From Flavobacteriales bacterium (GTDB lineage Bacteria > Bacteroidota > Bacteroidia > Flavobacteriales_D > Crocinitomicaceae), in NCBI GenBank assembly GCA_947447525.1, contig CANFJL010000011.1:45125-109124 (forward strand): DNA of 64,000 bases. The letters run 5' to 3'. The notes below the pieces were generated by a model, which was not told the DNA's origin, did not search any database, and saw only the letters and a list, made by a program, of their open reading frames with translations. Numbering within the stretch: position 1 is the stretch's first letter; each line of letters starts with the position of its first letter. A program made the translations under genes and the position numbers. Of the stretch, positions 16,999 through 27,214 are shown in pieces.

Positions 16999-17445
16999 AT
17001 GGAAAAACAAAAAGTACGTCAATTGGTTCTCGAACATATTCAAAATCATATCGATCAATTGAGTAATATGTTAAACCAAATCCAAGAATCCAGTCAAGAG
17101 GATTCCAAAAGTAGTGCAGGCGATAAACACGAAACGGCAAGAGCCATGGTGCAAATAGAAATAGAGAATATCAATAAACAAATGGCTGTTTTCATTGATC
17201 AGAGACAAGCGGTATTGGCAATTAATCCAAGCCTTAAATCCAGCAAAATTGCTAAAGGCAGTTTAGTTCAAACTAATTTAGCTTGGTATTATTTTGCAGT
17301 AGGCTTAGGGAAATTAATGGTCGACAAGGAATTGGTTTTTGTATTGAATCCTCAAGCACCCTTAGGACAAATATTACTGGGCAAAATGACCGGGGACTGT
17401 ATTAATTTTAAAGAACAAGATATTGAAATCTTATCCATTCAATAA
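16999..17445 (+). CDS. Conserved small protein with GreA/GreB C-terminal-like domain
   Basis: SSAGDKHETARAMVQIEIENINKQM coiled-coil and NPQAPLGQILLGKMTGD, resembling the GreA C-terminal SPIGKALLGKKVGD. Confidence 0.5.
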   Translation: MEKQKVRQLVLEHIQNHIDQLSNMLNQIQESSQEDSKSSAGDKHETARAMVQIEIENINKQMAVFIDQRQAVLAINPSLKSSKIAKGSLVQTNLAWYYFAVGLGKLMVDKELVFVLNPQAPLGQILLGKMTGDCINFKEQDIEILSIQ

Positions 17446-17474
17446 ATATCTGTAAGAAAAGACAATACTCGAAA

Positions 17475-18461
17475 TTAAACCAATCCTTTTTCTATCAGCA
17501 ACTTGGCTATCTGCACTGCATTGGTGGCGGCTCCTTTACGCAAATTATCAGCAACAATCCACAGGTTAAGCGTATTTTCTTGACTTTCATCTCTTCGAAT
17601 CCTTCCTACAAACACATCGTCTTTTCCCTCTGCGTATTTAGGCATAGGATAAGAGAAAGTTTCTGGATCATCTTTAAGGATAATCCCAGGCATTTCTTGC
17701 AAAAGGTTTCGAACTTCTTGAAGGTCAAAATCTTGTTCAAATTGAATGTTTACAGCTTCCGAATGTCCACCAACCACTGGCACACGAACAGCAGTTGCTG
17801 TTAATTTGATATTTGGATCTAAAATCTTTTTGGTTTCATTAGAAAGTTTCATCTCCTCTTTGGTATAGCCATTTTCTAAAAAGACATCACACTGAGGAAT
17901 ACAATTCTTATCAATTGGATATTTATACGCCATTTCTGCTTGAATGCCCGCCCTCTCATTTTCCATTTGCTGAACAGCCTTAACGCCTGTTCCCGTAATA
18001 GATTGATAGGTAGAAATCACCACGCGTTTTACAGAATACTTGGCATGTAATGGCGCTAAGGTGAGCACCAATTGAATCGTACTGCAATTTGGATTGGCAA
18101 TAATAAAATCTTGCTTCGTTAATAAATGACCATTGATTTCAGGAACAATAAGTTTTTTCGTGGGATCCATGCGCCAAGCAGATGAATTATCTATGACCTT
18201 AGTCCCAACCTCAGCAAATTTCGGAGCCCATTCTAATGAAATATCACCTCCTGCAGAGAAAATAGCAATGTCTGGACGCAGTTCTAAAGCACTTTGCATG
18301 GAAACTACTGGAAAGGTTAAGCCACCAAAGTCGATTTGCGTACCGATTGATTTTTCTGAAGCCACCATGATTAAATCAGTAATCGGAAAATTTTGTTCTC
18401 TTAGTACCTTCAACATTATAGTTCCTACCATACCTGTTGCACCTACGACTGCTATTCTCAT
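17475..18461 (-). CDS. asd: Aspartate-semialdehyde dehydrogenase
   Basis: VVGATGMVGTIMLKVL; active-site IANPNCSTIQLV; substrate motif RVPVVGGHSEAVNI. Confidence 0.93.
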   Translation of the reverse strand: MRIAVVGATGMVGTIMLKVLREQNFPITDLIMVASEKSIGTQIDFGGLTFPVVSMQSALELRPDIAIFSAGGDISLEWAPKFAEVGTKVIDNSSAWRMDPTKKLIVPEINGHLLTKQDFIIANPNCSTIQLVLTLAPLHAKYSVKRVVISTYQSITGTGVKAVQQMENERAGIQAEMAYKYPIDKNCIPQCDVFLENGYTKEEMKLSNETKKILDPNIKLTATAVRVPVVGGHSEAVNIQFEQDFDLQEVRNLLQEMPGIILKDDPETFSYPMPKYAEGKDDVFVGRIRRDESQENTLNLWIVADNLRKGAATNAVQIAKLLIEKGLV

Positions 18462-18542
18462 CTTAATAAATTATTATTTCTTCCTGTTGATTTCATTACA
18501 ATATCGCTGTAAAATTATACATTTGAAGGTAAATACATCACT

Positions 18543-21122
18543 ATGAGGACAATTTTCCTGTTTTCTTTATTTGCTTGTATGCTTTCAATGGCATTTTCAC
18601 AAGTGTCTGATGATTTTTCTGATGGTGATTTTACTATTGCGCCTACTTGGTCAGGTACTGGAACTGACTTTATTATCAATACAGCGCAACAAGTACAATT
18701 AAACAATACCATTGCTGCTACCTCCTATTTAGCTACTCCACATTTTTTAACTTCATTAAACAATAAGGAATGGGATATTTATGTGAAACAATCCTTTGCT
18801 GGTTCATCAAGTAATTTTGGAAGGATTTATCTATGTGCAGACAATGCAGACCTCAATGCCGTTTTGAATGGTTATTATATTCAAATTGGAGAGGCCAATG
18901 CGATAGATGCCCTCCGTTTATATAAAGTACAAGCAGGAGTTTCTTCGCTCATTTGCGCTGGTGTTGATGGACAGATTGTCAATTCATGCAATGCTTCTAT
19001 TAAAGTAATCCGAAACAATTTAGGGGATTGGAAACTATTTGCAGATCTAAATGGCGGTTCCAACTACATCTTACAAGGAAGTGGTAATGACCCAAGTAAT
19101 CTTATCGGAACTCACTTTGGTTTTTCATGCACCTATACCGCTAGTAATGCCACTAAATTCTATTATGATGCAGTTTATATTGGGAACGAAATTCTAGATC
19201 AAACACCACCAAGTATTGATAGTGCCATTGTAATCAATGCCAACCAAATGGACTTGTATTACACAGAAGCCATAAGCAATGCAAGTGGCGTATTAACAAG
19301 TAATTATTTTATAAGTCCTTCCTTAAATATTTCTTCTCTTACACAAGATGCTACCAACAGTAGTTTATTTCACTTCACCTTTTCCACTGCGATGACCAAT
19401 GGTGCTGTTTATCAAATTGGAGCCTCAAATATAAGTGACATGGCCGGGAATATACCTGGAATGTTGAGCACCTCATTTCAATATTTATATGCGGAAGTGG
19501 TACAAGTTGGCGATGTTCTGATTAATGAATTTTTTGCAGATCCAACACCGGTTATTGGTTTACCAGAAGTGGAGTTCATCGAAATTTATAATAAAAGCAA
19601 CAAAATTTTTAATTTACAAAATTGGCGGATTACGGACGGTTCTTCTAGCGGTACCATTGCCAATTCATGGTTATTTCCAGGGGACTATATGATACTTTGT
19701 GCCACGGCAAATACACCCTTATTTGTTCCTTATTTGACCACAAGTGTAACGAGTTTTCCAAGCTTAAATAATGCTGGAGACAGCGTGATTTTAAAAGACA
19801 ATAATGGAGTGTACATCGATGTAGTGGTCTATAACTCTAATTGGTATCATGATGAACTTAAAATGGATGGCGGTTATTCTTTAGAGCTGATCAATCCAAA
19901 TGATCCGTGTTCGAACGAAGACAATTGGAGCAGTTCTAACGCAGCACTTGGTGGAACGCCTGGACAAGTAAATTCGATTTATGATTTAAGTCCTGATCTT
20001 ATTGCACCCTTGATTACAGAATTAAATGCTTTGGCGCCAAATTATTTAGAACTTCATTTCAATGAAGGAATGGATTCCTCCTCCCTTATGAATGCTGTTT
20101 ATACGATTCAACCCAGTTTAGGAATTCAAAATATTTATATTCCGGGTGCCTATTCAAGCAGTTGCATTCTGCAGTTTAATCAAAATTTAATAGCATCTCA
20201 ATTTTACAACTTACAAATCAATTCTGTTGCAGATTGTTGGCTCAACAGCACGAGTTTGACCGGACAATTTGTACTTAGCGAATTACCACTTCCAGGAGAG
20301 ATTGTCATCAATGAAATTCTTCAAAATCCTAAAAATGGGGGTTCAGATTGGATTGAATTGTACAACAACAGCGCTAAAATTTTTAATTTAAAAAATATGG
20401 AGTTCGCCAATTTGGCGAATGATACCATTGCAAATAATAAAATAATAACACAATCTCATCTCCTATTACCCAATGGATATGCAGTAGTAGGTAAGGATTC
20501 TGTATTTGTAAAAGAAAATTATCCTGAAAGTGTAACAGGCACTTTTGTTTATTCAGAAATGCCGAGTTACAACAACGACTCAGGAAATGTTATTCTTATT
20601 TCCAACTATCAAATCATTGATCAAGTAAATTACAACAACAATTGGCAATTTAAATTACTGGATAATAATGACGGAGTTTCCCTTGAGCGCATTGATCCCC
20701 TTGGACTATCAAGTAGTTCCTTCAATTGGCATTCTGCCGCAGAAGATATAGGTTTTGCAAGTCCTGGAAGGATAAATTCTCAATTCCAAACGGCAACCAT
20801 GACAGGGAACTTTGAGTTTACTCATGATGTTTTTTCACCAGATAATGATGGCTTCGAAGATGTATTACAAGTTCATTATAAAATGGAAAAGGAAGGATTA
20901 CTTGGAAAAGCTTGTATTTATGATGATCGTGGAAGATTAATTCGCACCCTATTCACCAATTCCTTATTGGGATCTGAAGGCGTATTTTCATGGGATGGAG
21001 TAAGTGATCAACAGGTAAAAGCAAGTATTGGAATTTATGTCTTACTATTTGAAGCGTTTTCAACAGATGGAAGTGTGTTTTTTACTAATAAAAAAGCATG
21101 CACACTAGCTGGTAAATTGTAA
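18543..21122 (+). CDS. Secreted lamin-tail-domain (LTD) protein with FlgD/CHU_C-like C-terminus
   Basis: Signal peptide; two LTD segments (INEFFADPTPVIGLPEVEFIEIYNKSNK..., INEILQNPKNGGSDWIELYNNS...); C-terminal FSPDNDGFEDVLQVHYKMEKEGL..IYDDRGRLIRTL. Confidence 0.75.
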   Translation: MRTIFLFSLFACMLSMAFSQVSDDFSDGDFTIAPTWSGTGTDFIINTAQQVQLNNTIAATSYLATPHFLTSLNNKEWDIYVKQSFAGSSSNFGRIYLCADNADLNAVLNGYYIQIGEANAIDALRLYKVQAGVSSLICAGVDGQIVNSCNASIKVIRNNLGDWKLFADLNGGSNYILQGSGNDPSNLIGTHFGFSCTYTASNATKFYYDAVYIGNEILDQTPPSIDSAIVINANQMDLYYTEAISNASGVLTSNYFISPSLNISSLTQDATNSSLFHFTFSTAMTNGAVYQIGASNISDMAGNIPGMLSTSFQYLYAEVVQVGDVLINEFFADPTPVIGLPEVEFIEIYNKSNKIFNLQNWRITDGSSSGTIANSWLFPGDYMILCATANTPLFVPYLTTSVTSFPSLNNAGDSVILKDNNGVYIDVVVYNSNWYHDELKMDGGYSLELINPNDPCSNEDNWSSSNAALGGTPGQVNSIYDLSPDLIAPLITELNALAPNYLELHFNEGMDSSSLMNAVYTIQPSLGIQNIYIPGAYSSSCILQFNQNLIASQFYNLQINSVADCWLNSTSLTGQFVLSELPLPGEIVINEILQNPKNGGSDWIELYNNSAKIFNLKNMEFANLANDTIANNKIITQSHLLLPNGYAVVGKDSVFVKENYPESVTGTFVYSEMPSYNNDSGNVILISNYQIIDQVNYNNNWQFKLLDNNDGVSLERIDPLGLSSSSFNWHSAAEDIGFASPGRINSQFQTATMTGNFEFTHDVFSPDNDGFEDVLQVHYKMEKEGLLGKACIYDDRGRLIRTLFTNSLLGSEGVFSWDGVSDQQVKASIGIYVLLFEAFSTDGSVFFTNKKACTLAGKL

Positions 21123-21137
21123 TTTTGAAATAAAAAA

Positions 21138-21575
21138 ATGAAACTATTCTATTTAACATTGGTTTTGGTCTTTTCTCAAGCAGCGCAAGCGCAAATTTAC
21201 CAAACAAGTATCGGACTTAAAGGCGGTTTTCCTGGATACGGTTCCTTGAACGCCAAGCATTTTTTATCAAAAAATATTGCTATTGAAGGAAGTATTGGTG
21301 GCAACCAAAATGGAATAATTTTACAAGGTTTGTATGAGATAAATGCTCCTTTGAACACTCCTGGACTCAGTTGGTATTATGGCGCTGGCGCCTACATTGG
21401 TTCGTACAGTAATTCAGGTATGTTACTTGGAGTAACTGGAGTCCTTGGAATAGAATACCGATTCGAGGATTTTCCCTTAAATATTGCATTAGATTCTGGT
21501 CCTGCCTTAAATTTTATCCCTACAACCAAATTCAATTGGAGCGGTGGCTTGGCAGCAAGATATATCCTCAAATAA
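21138..21575 (+). CDS. Small outer-membrane beta-barrel-like protein
   Basis: Signal peptide MKLFYLTLVLVFSQAAQAQ and alternating beta-rich sequence. Confidence 0.5.
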   Translation: MKLFYLTLVLVFSQAAQAQIYQTSIGLKGGFPGYGSLNAKHFLSKNIAIEGSIGGNQNGIILQGLYEINAPLNTPGLSWYYGAGAYIGSYSNSGMLLGVTGVLGIEYRFEDFPLNIALDSGPALNFIPTTKFNWSGGLAARYILK

Positions 21576-22835
21576 ATGATTTCTCCAGGAGCTAAAAATT
21601 GGATTAAAAAGTATTTTTCGTTAATTCGAGAAGGTAGGTTTAGTTTATCTAATGATTTGGTTTTTGAAACTAAAAATAAAAAAGATGCTCATACTGCCAT
21701 AATTGATATGGCCAATCAAACTGGTTTAACATTTGGAATACCCGTTTCACTTTTATTTACCTCAACGCTTAAACTAGAATTAACAGAAGAAGAACGCCTT
21801 AAATTATTACTATTCGAATCCTTATTGGCAGTATATCTTCAAAGTAATTTGGAAGATTTTGAAGAAGATAAGTTTATTGAAAGCATCTATAAATTCTATT
21901 CTTATGAAACTGAAGAAGGAAATCACGAATGGTTTTCATTTTTTTATTCTAAGGATAAATACGCTGCATTAGAACGCTTTTTTGCCAATCGAATTAAAAT
22001 CAAAAGTCAGTTAAATGATACAAATTACTGGCTCAATCACCTATCCAATAATTTTGTTTATTTAGATGTTGTTTTATACCAAAGATATTTAGAGAAAAAA
22101 ACTTTAGGTTTTGCTGAGCATTATGAAGAATCTCTGATTCAATTATTAAAAACAATCATTTATGTTGCGAAAGTAGAAAACAATATCAGTCAAAAAGAAA
22201 ATCGACTCATTGATTTTTATATTTCTGCAGCAGATATTTCCGCTAAAAAAAGTAAGGAAATTAAAGCTTTTTTAGCAGACAAAATTTTAGATTATTCCAC
22301 TATTCATTTTTACAAATCAGATTTACTATTATCGCATTACACTTTTGAATTAGCTGCCTTTATTTTAGCATTAAATGAGGATGCACATACCATTGAACAA
22401 GTTAAATTAGACAACTTAGGACAATCTTTAGGTTTAAACCAAGAAGAACGAAATGCCATATTATGGCAATGCAAAGAATTCCTAACCCTACATGGAGCAT
22501 CCATTAGTTTTCTGCAAACCAATTCTGAAACGAAATTAGTTTATACTAACTTGTCAAAACGATACCTTAAACTTTTAGGGCGCAGTAAGGGGAAATTTCT
22601 AAATGAAATGAGAGAAAGCAAAGAACTCATTGCATTGGTAAAAAAATCTACGCACACTGAGTTGACAGTAAAAGAAAAAGAAATTGTGAAATCGCAATTC
22701 AAGGATATTTTAAAAAGCATGCCATCTTTAGCGATATTCATGCTTCCGGGAGGAGCCTTGCTACTTCCTATTATTTTAAAATTGGTTCCTGATTTATTGC
22801 CTTCGGCATTTAAGGAAAATGATGTTGAAGTCTAA
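21576..22835 (+). CDS. LETM1-related protein
   Basis: C-terminal KEIVKSQFKDILKSMPSLAIFMLPGGALLLPIILKLVPDLLPSAF resembles the LETM1 membrane/RBD region. Confidence 0.6.
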   Translation: MISPGAKNWIKKYFSLIREGRFSLSNDLVFETKNKKDAHTAIIDMANQTGLTFGIPVSLLFTSTLKLELTEEERLKLLLFESLLAVYLQSNLEDFEEDKFIESIYKFYSYETEEGNHEWFSFFYSKDKYAALERFFANRIKIKSQLNDTNYWLNHLSNNFVYLDVVLYQRYLEKKTLGFAEHYEESLIQLLKTIIYVAKVENNISQKENRLIDFYISAADISAKKSKEIKAFLADKILDYSTIHFYKSDLLLSHYTFELAAFILALNEDAHTIEQVKLDNLGQSLGLNQEERNAILWQCKEFLTLHGASISFLQTNSETKLVYTNLSKRYLKLLGRSKGKFLNEMRESKELIALVKKSTHTELTVKEKEIVKSQFKDILKSMPSLAIFMLPGGALLLPIILKLVPDLLPSAFKENDVEV

Positions 22836-23921
22836 TTATTTATAGGCTGGAAACAATCCAGTAATTCCTTCTTCGCTTGCAGAACATACTCCCCTTTCTG
22901 TTATTAAGCCAGTAATCAATCTTGCTGGCGTAACATCAAATCCAAAATTACTTGCAGGGGTTGTTTCTGGGCAAATTAAGACCTCTTCTATGGTTCCTGA
23001 TTTAGTTTTACCTATAACATACTTAACTTCATTGGGATCTCTTTCTTCAATGGGTATTTCCTTAAGCCCATCTCTGATAGACATATCTAAAGTGGTGGAA
23101 GGCAAGGCAACATAAAAAGGAATGGAATTATCAAATGCTGCTAAAGCTTTTAGATAAGTACCGATTTTATTGGCAACATCACCATTTCTGGTCGTTCTAT
23201 CGGTGCCCACCAAAACCATATCCACTTGTCCATGTTGCATTAAATGTCCACCTGTATTGTCTACAATTAAGGTATGATCAATGCCATGACGGGTAAGTTC
23301 ATACGCCGTTAAATTGGCACCTTGATTTCGAGGTCGTGTTTCATCTACCCATACATGCACTTTTATTCCTTGTGCCTGCGCTTGATAGATCGGAGAAGTG
23401 ACTGTCCCCCATTTGATACAACCCAACATTCCAGCATTACAGTGCGTCAATATATTTACAGTTTCTCCCTTTTTCTTTTTTGCTATAGCAGAAATTAATT
23501 CCAAGCCATGAACGCCTATCATGCGACAAGTCTCTATATCTTCTTCCACAATTAAATGCGCTTGCTTCCATGCAGTTTCGAGAAGATTCTCAGCGTTCGA
23601 TAATGATTTTTGCATGCGGTCTAAGGCCCAAAATAAATTAATGGCTGTCGGTCTTGAGGCACGCAATTCAATAAAAGCATTCTGCAAAAATGAAGATGGG
23701 AGTTGTTTTTCCTGCATTTCTTTCACTGCAAGATAGATACCAAAAGCGGCAGTTGCACCAATGAGTGGAGCGCCACGAACGGTCATGTTTTTGATAGCAA
23801 TAACCGCATCGGTATAACTAAGTAACTTTACGACAACAAATTGATGTGGAAGCAGTCGTTGATCAATCACCTCAACAAAGCGATCATCAGTGGTCCAAAT
23901 AGTACGAAAATCTGTAGGCAT
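22836..23921 (-). CDS. mtnA: S-methyl-5-thioribose-1-phosphate isomerase
   Basis: MTVRGAPLIGATAAFG; NILTHCNAGMLGCIKWGT; VWVDETRPRNQGANLTAYEL; VGTDRTTRNGDVANKIGTY. Confidence 0.93.
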   Translation of the reverse strand: MPTDFRTIWTTDDRFVEVIDQRLLPHQFVVVKLLSYTDAVIAIKNMTVRGAPLIGATAAFGIYLAVKEMQEKQLPSSFLQNAFIELRASRPTAINLFWALDRMQKSLSNAENLLETAWKQAHLIVEEDIETCRMIGVHGLELISAIAKKKKGETVNILTHCNAGMLGCIKWGTVTSPIYQAQAQGIKVHVWVDETRPRNQGANLTAYELTRHGIDHTLIVDNTGGHLMQHGQVDMVLVGTDRTTRNGDVANKIGTYLKALAAFDNSIPFYVALPSTTLDMSIRDGLKEIPIEERDPNEVKYVIGKTKSGTIEEVLICPETTPASNFGFDVTPARLITGLITERGVCSASEEGITGLFPAYK

Positions 23922-23931
23922 AGCCGGCTAA

Positions 23932-25182
23932 TTATAAACCGAATGCTGCTTTAACAGGCGCAACAAAGTTCAATTCCTCCCAGGTAAACAATTCTACTTC
24001 AAAAGTTTTTGATTCACCGTTGGGTCCAATAAATGTTTTTGAAACTTTTTCATGTTTGCGTCCCATGTGACCGTAAGCAGCAGTTTCTGAATAAATTGGA
24101 TTTCTCAGTTTTAATCTTTGTTCAATAAAGTAAGGACGCATGTCAAATATTCCTTCCACTATCTTACTGATTTCACCATCAGTCATATTCACTTTTGATG
24201 TTCCGTAAGTATTTACATTAATTGAGGTTGGTTTAGCAACTCCAATAGCATAAGAAACTTGAACTAGTACTTCTTCGCATAATCCAGCAGCAACTAAATT
24301 TTTTGCAATGTGACGCGTAGCATAAGCGGCTGATCTATCTACTTTAGAAGGATCTTTTCCAGAAAATGCTCCACCACCATGTGCACCTTTTCCACCGTAA
24401 GTATCAACAATAATTTTTCGACCTGTCAAACCAGTGTCTCCGTGAGGACCACCAATTACGAATTTACCTGTTGGATTGATATGGTAGGTAATCTCATTAT
24501 TAAATAAATGAGCATATTGTGGATATTTAGATTTTACTCTTGGAATTAAGATACTGATTAAATCAGCTTTAATTTTTGCTAACATTTCCAATTCCGGACC
24601 GAAATCATCGTGCTGGGTAGAAATAACAATAGCATCGATACGCACCGGCTTATTATCATCAGAATATTCTAAAGTAACTTGTGATTTTGCATCAGGGCGT
24701 AAATATTTAATGGCATCATTTTCTCTTCTTATTGCTGCCAATTCAATCAAAAGCGCATGAGACAAGTCTAAAGCCAAAGGCATATAATTTTCAGTTTCAT
24801 TAGTTGCATAACCAAACATCATTCCTTGGTCACCTGCACCCTGCTCTTCAGGATTAGTGCGCTCAACACCTTGATTAATATCAGAAGATTGATCGTGAAT
24901 AGCCGACATAATCCCACAAGAATTAGCATCAAACATATATTCACTTTTCGTGTACCCAATTTTTTCGATTACCCCTCTTGCAATTTTTTGAACATCAAGA
25001 TAAGTATTCGTCTTTACTTCACCTGCCAAGATCACTAGACCTGTAGTTACAAGCGTTTCACATGCTACTTTTGATGTAGGATCAAAAGCCATGAAATTAT
25101 CAATAAGAGCATCAGAAATTTGATCTGAAACTTTGTCTGGGTGTCCTTCAGAAACGGACTCGGAAGTAAACAAATAGGCCAT
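23932..25182 (-). CDS. metK: S-adenosylmethionine synthetase
   Basis: [64 protein letters not shown]. Confidence 0.97.
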   Translation of the reverse strand: MAYLFTSESVSEGHPDKVSDQISDALIDNFMAFDPTSKVACETLVTTGLVILAGEVKTNTYLDVQKIARGVIEKIGYTKSEYMFDANSCGIMSAIHDQSSDINQGVERTNPEEQGAGDQGMMFGYATNETENYMPLALDLSHALLIELAAIRRENDAIKYLRPDAKSQVTLEYSDDNKPVRIDAIVISTQHDDFGPELEMLAKIKADLISILIPRVKSKYPQYAHLFNNEITYHINPTGKFVIGGPHGDTGLTGRKIIVDTYGGKGAHGGGAFSGKDPSKVDRSAAYATRHIAKNLVAAGLCEEVLVQVSYAIGVAKPTSINVNTYGTSKVNMTDGEISKIVEGIFDMRPYFIEQRLKLRNPIYSETAAYGHMGRKHEKVSKTFIGPNGESKTFEVELFTWEELNFVAPVKAAFGL

Positions 25183-25251
25183 TAGAATAGTTTAAGTGTG
25201 CAAAAATAAGAAATATCCAAAGATTGTTCGCTATGAATAAGTAAGTTGTAC

Positions 25252-26421
25252 TTATTTAGGATAAAAATTTAGGTTTTCTTTTACCATTTTACGAAGCAGC
25301 GGATTCGGTCGATAGCGATCTTCTCCATAAGTTAATTGTAAGTCTTCTAGTCTCAATAATATTTCATTCAATCCAATTTCATCAGCCCATTTCAATAGCC
25401 CTTTGGGATAATTAACACCCTTAGTCATGGCTAGATCAACGCCTTCAACACTACTTACCTGCATAAATACAGCATCAACTGCTTCATTAATCAATAGGGC
25501 TAAGATTCTATCTAAAATTTCTTGTCCCAAGTCAATATCCTCCTTCGCTTTAATTGAAGTAGCATTTTCAGAATAATCATAAAATCCTTTTCCTGATTTT
25601 CTTCCAAAATAACCTGCTTCTTTATACCTCATTTGTGTCAACGAAGGTTTAAATCTTGGGTCGTAATAAAAAGCTTCAAAAACCGATTCGGTTACAGTAT
25701 AATTTACATCATTTCCAATATAATCCATGAGTGTAAAAGGACCCATTTTAAAACCTCCCAAAGAAGTCATGGCCCAATCGATGGTTGCGAAGTCAGCTAT
25801 TCCTTCTTCAAAAATTCTTAAAGCCTCTCCATAAAAAGGTCTTGCAACACGATTGACAATAAACCCAGGAGTATCCTTACACAACACAGCTGTTTTTCCC
25901 CAAGCGCTAATTAAAGTCATTACATTATCAATCACCTTTTGGGAAGTTTGAACGGCAGGAATAATTTCAACCAAAGGCATCAATGGTGCGGGATTGAAAA
26001 AATGAATTCCAATTATTCTGGAAGGATTTCTAAGTACAGAACCAATAGATGCAATCGATAAAGAAGAAGTATTGGTCGCCAAGATACAGGTATCACTTAC
26101 GATTTCTTCTAGAGCGCTAAAAACGGAATGTTTAATGGCTAAGTTTTCTACAATGGCTTCAATAACGAGCGAACAAGAAGCAAGACTAGTATTGTTTATT
26201 TCATATTGTATAGCGGAAGATATAGAACTCTTTTGATCAGAGGTTATTTTTTCCTTTGAGAGTAATTTGTTTAAAATAATTTCCAAATTAGCTTTTGCAA
26301 GATCTAGTTGTGCTTGATTTTGATCCACCAAAATAACTTGATGTCCTGCTTGTGCCGCCACTTGTGCGATACCAGCACCCATTGTTCCAGCACCTATGAT
26401 ACCAATTACCTCTTTCATCAC
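25252..26421 (-). CDS. paaH: 3-hydroxyacyl-CoA dehydrogenase, PaaH-like
   Basis: GIIGAGTMGAGIAQVAAQAGH; NTSSLSIASIG; HFFNPAPLMPLVEI; GFIVNRVARPFYGEAL; duplicated C-terminal domain; adjacent to a paaG-like gene. Confidence 0.8.
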   Translation of the reverse strand: MMKEVIGIIGAGTMGAGIAQVAAQAGHQVILVDQNQAQLDLAKANLEIILNKLLSKEKITSDQKSSISSAIQYEINNTSLASCSLVIEAIVENLAIKHSVFSALEEIVSDTCILATNTSSLSIASIGSVLRNPSRIIGIHFFNPAPLMPLVEIIPAVQTSQKVIDNVMTLISAWGKTAVLCKDTPGFIVNRVARPFYGEALRIFEEGIADFATIDWAMTSLGGFKMGPFTLMDYIGNDVNYTVTESVFEAFYYDPRFKPSLTQMRYKEAGYFGRKSGKGFYDYSENATSIKAKEDIDLGQEILDRILALLINEAVDAVFMQVSSVEGVDLAMTKGVNYPKGLLKWADEIGLNEILLRLEDLQLTYGEDRYRPNPLLRKMVKENLNFYPK

Positions 26422-26424
26422 TAA

Positions 26425-27198
26425 TTATTTACCTGTAAAAATAGCGTTTCTTTTCTCAAGAAAAGCAGCAACTCCCTCCGCAAAATCAGAAGTATTTCCT
26501 GCTGAAACTTGATAATCTAATTCGAGTGCTAATTGCGCTTCCAAAGTATTGTTCCAAGAAGCATGCAAAGCAGCTTTGGTCAAAGCAAGTGCTTTTGTTG
26601 GCATGGTCGCCAAGTTTTTTGAAAAGGAAGTAATTTCAGCATCAAATGAGTCCTCGTCGACAGACTTATAAATCATATTCATTTGAACCGCATCTGGAGC
26701 ACTCACTTTTTCACCCGTCATCATTAAAGCCATGGCTTTTTGTTGACCAATCAAGCGGGGTAAGATAAATGTTCCTCCAGAGTCTGGAATGAGACCAATT
26801 TTTGAAAATGCTTGAATAAAGCTTGCTGAATTTTTTGCAATAACAAAATCACATGCCAAGGCAATATTAGCTCCAGCTCCAGCGGCTACGCCATTAACTG
26901 CAGCAATAACCGGCTTATTCATTTGAGTGATTTTTAGAATAATTGGGTTGTAATGATGTTCTACAATATGTGCTAAACCTGGTCCATTCGGATCGATAGC
27001 TTCCCCTAAATCTTGTCCAGCACAAAAAGCCTTTCCTTCTCCAGTAAGAACAACAACCCTAACCTCATCATCGGAAAAACATTGATCTAAAGCCGCTTGA
27101 AGTTGAAGCGCCATAGATCCATTAAATGAATTATAGACAGAGGGGCGGTTTAATATTAGCGTACAAACACCAGCCTCATCTTTTCTTATAATCTCCAT
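26425..27198 (-). CDS. paaG: Enoyl-CoA hydratase/isomerase, PaaG-like
   Basis: GKAFCAGQDLGEAIDPNGPGLAHIVEHHYNPIILKI; NGVAAGAGANIALACDFVIA; IGLIPDSGGTFILPRLIG. Confidence 0.8.
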   Translation of the reverse strand: MEIIRKDEAGVCTLILNRPSVYNSFNGSMALQLQAALDQCFSDDEVRVVVLTGEGKAFCAGQDLGEAIDPNGPGLAHIVEHHYNPIILKITQMNKPVIAAVNGVAAGAGANIALACDFVIAKNSASFIQAFSKIGLIPDSGGTFILPRLIGQQKAMALMMTGEKVSAPDAVQMNMIYKSVDEDSFDAEITSFSKNLATMPTKALALTKAALHASWNNTLEAQLALELDYQVSAGNTSDFAEGVAAFLEKRNAIFTGK

Positions 27199-27214
27199 AT
27201 TATTGAATTTAGTT

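Noticed and set aside
25183-25260. SAM riboswitch upstream of metK
   Set aside because: The leader is only about 70 nt and shows no SAM-I-like conserved core by eye.
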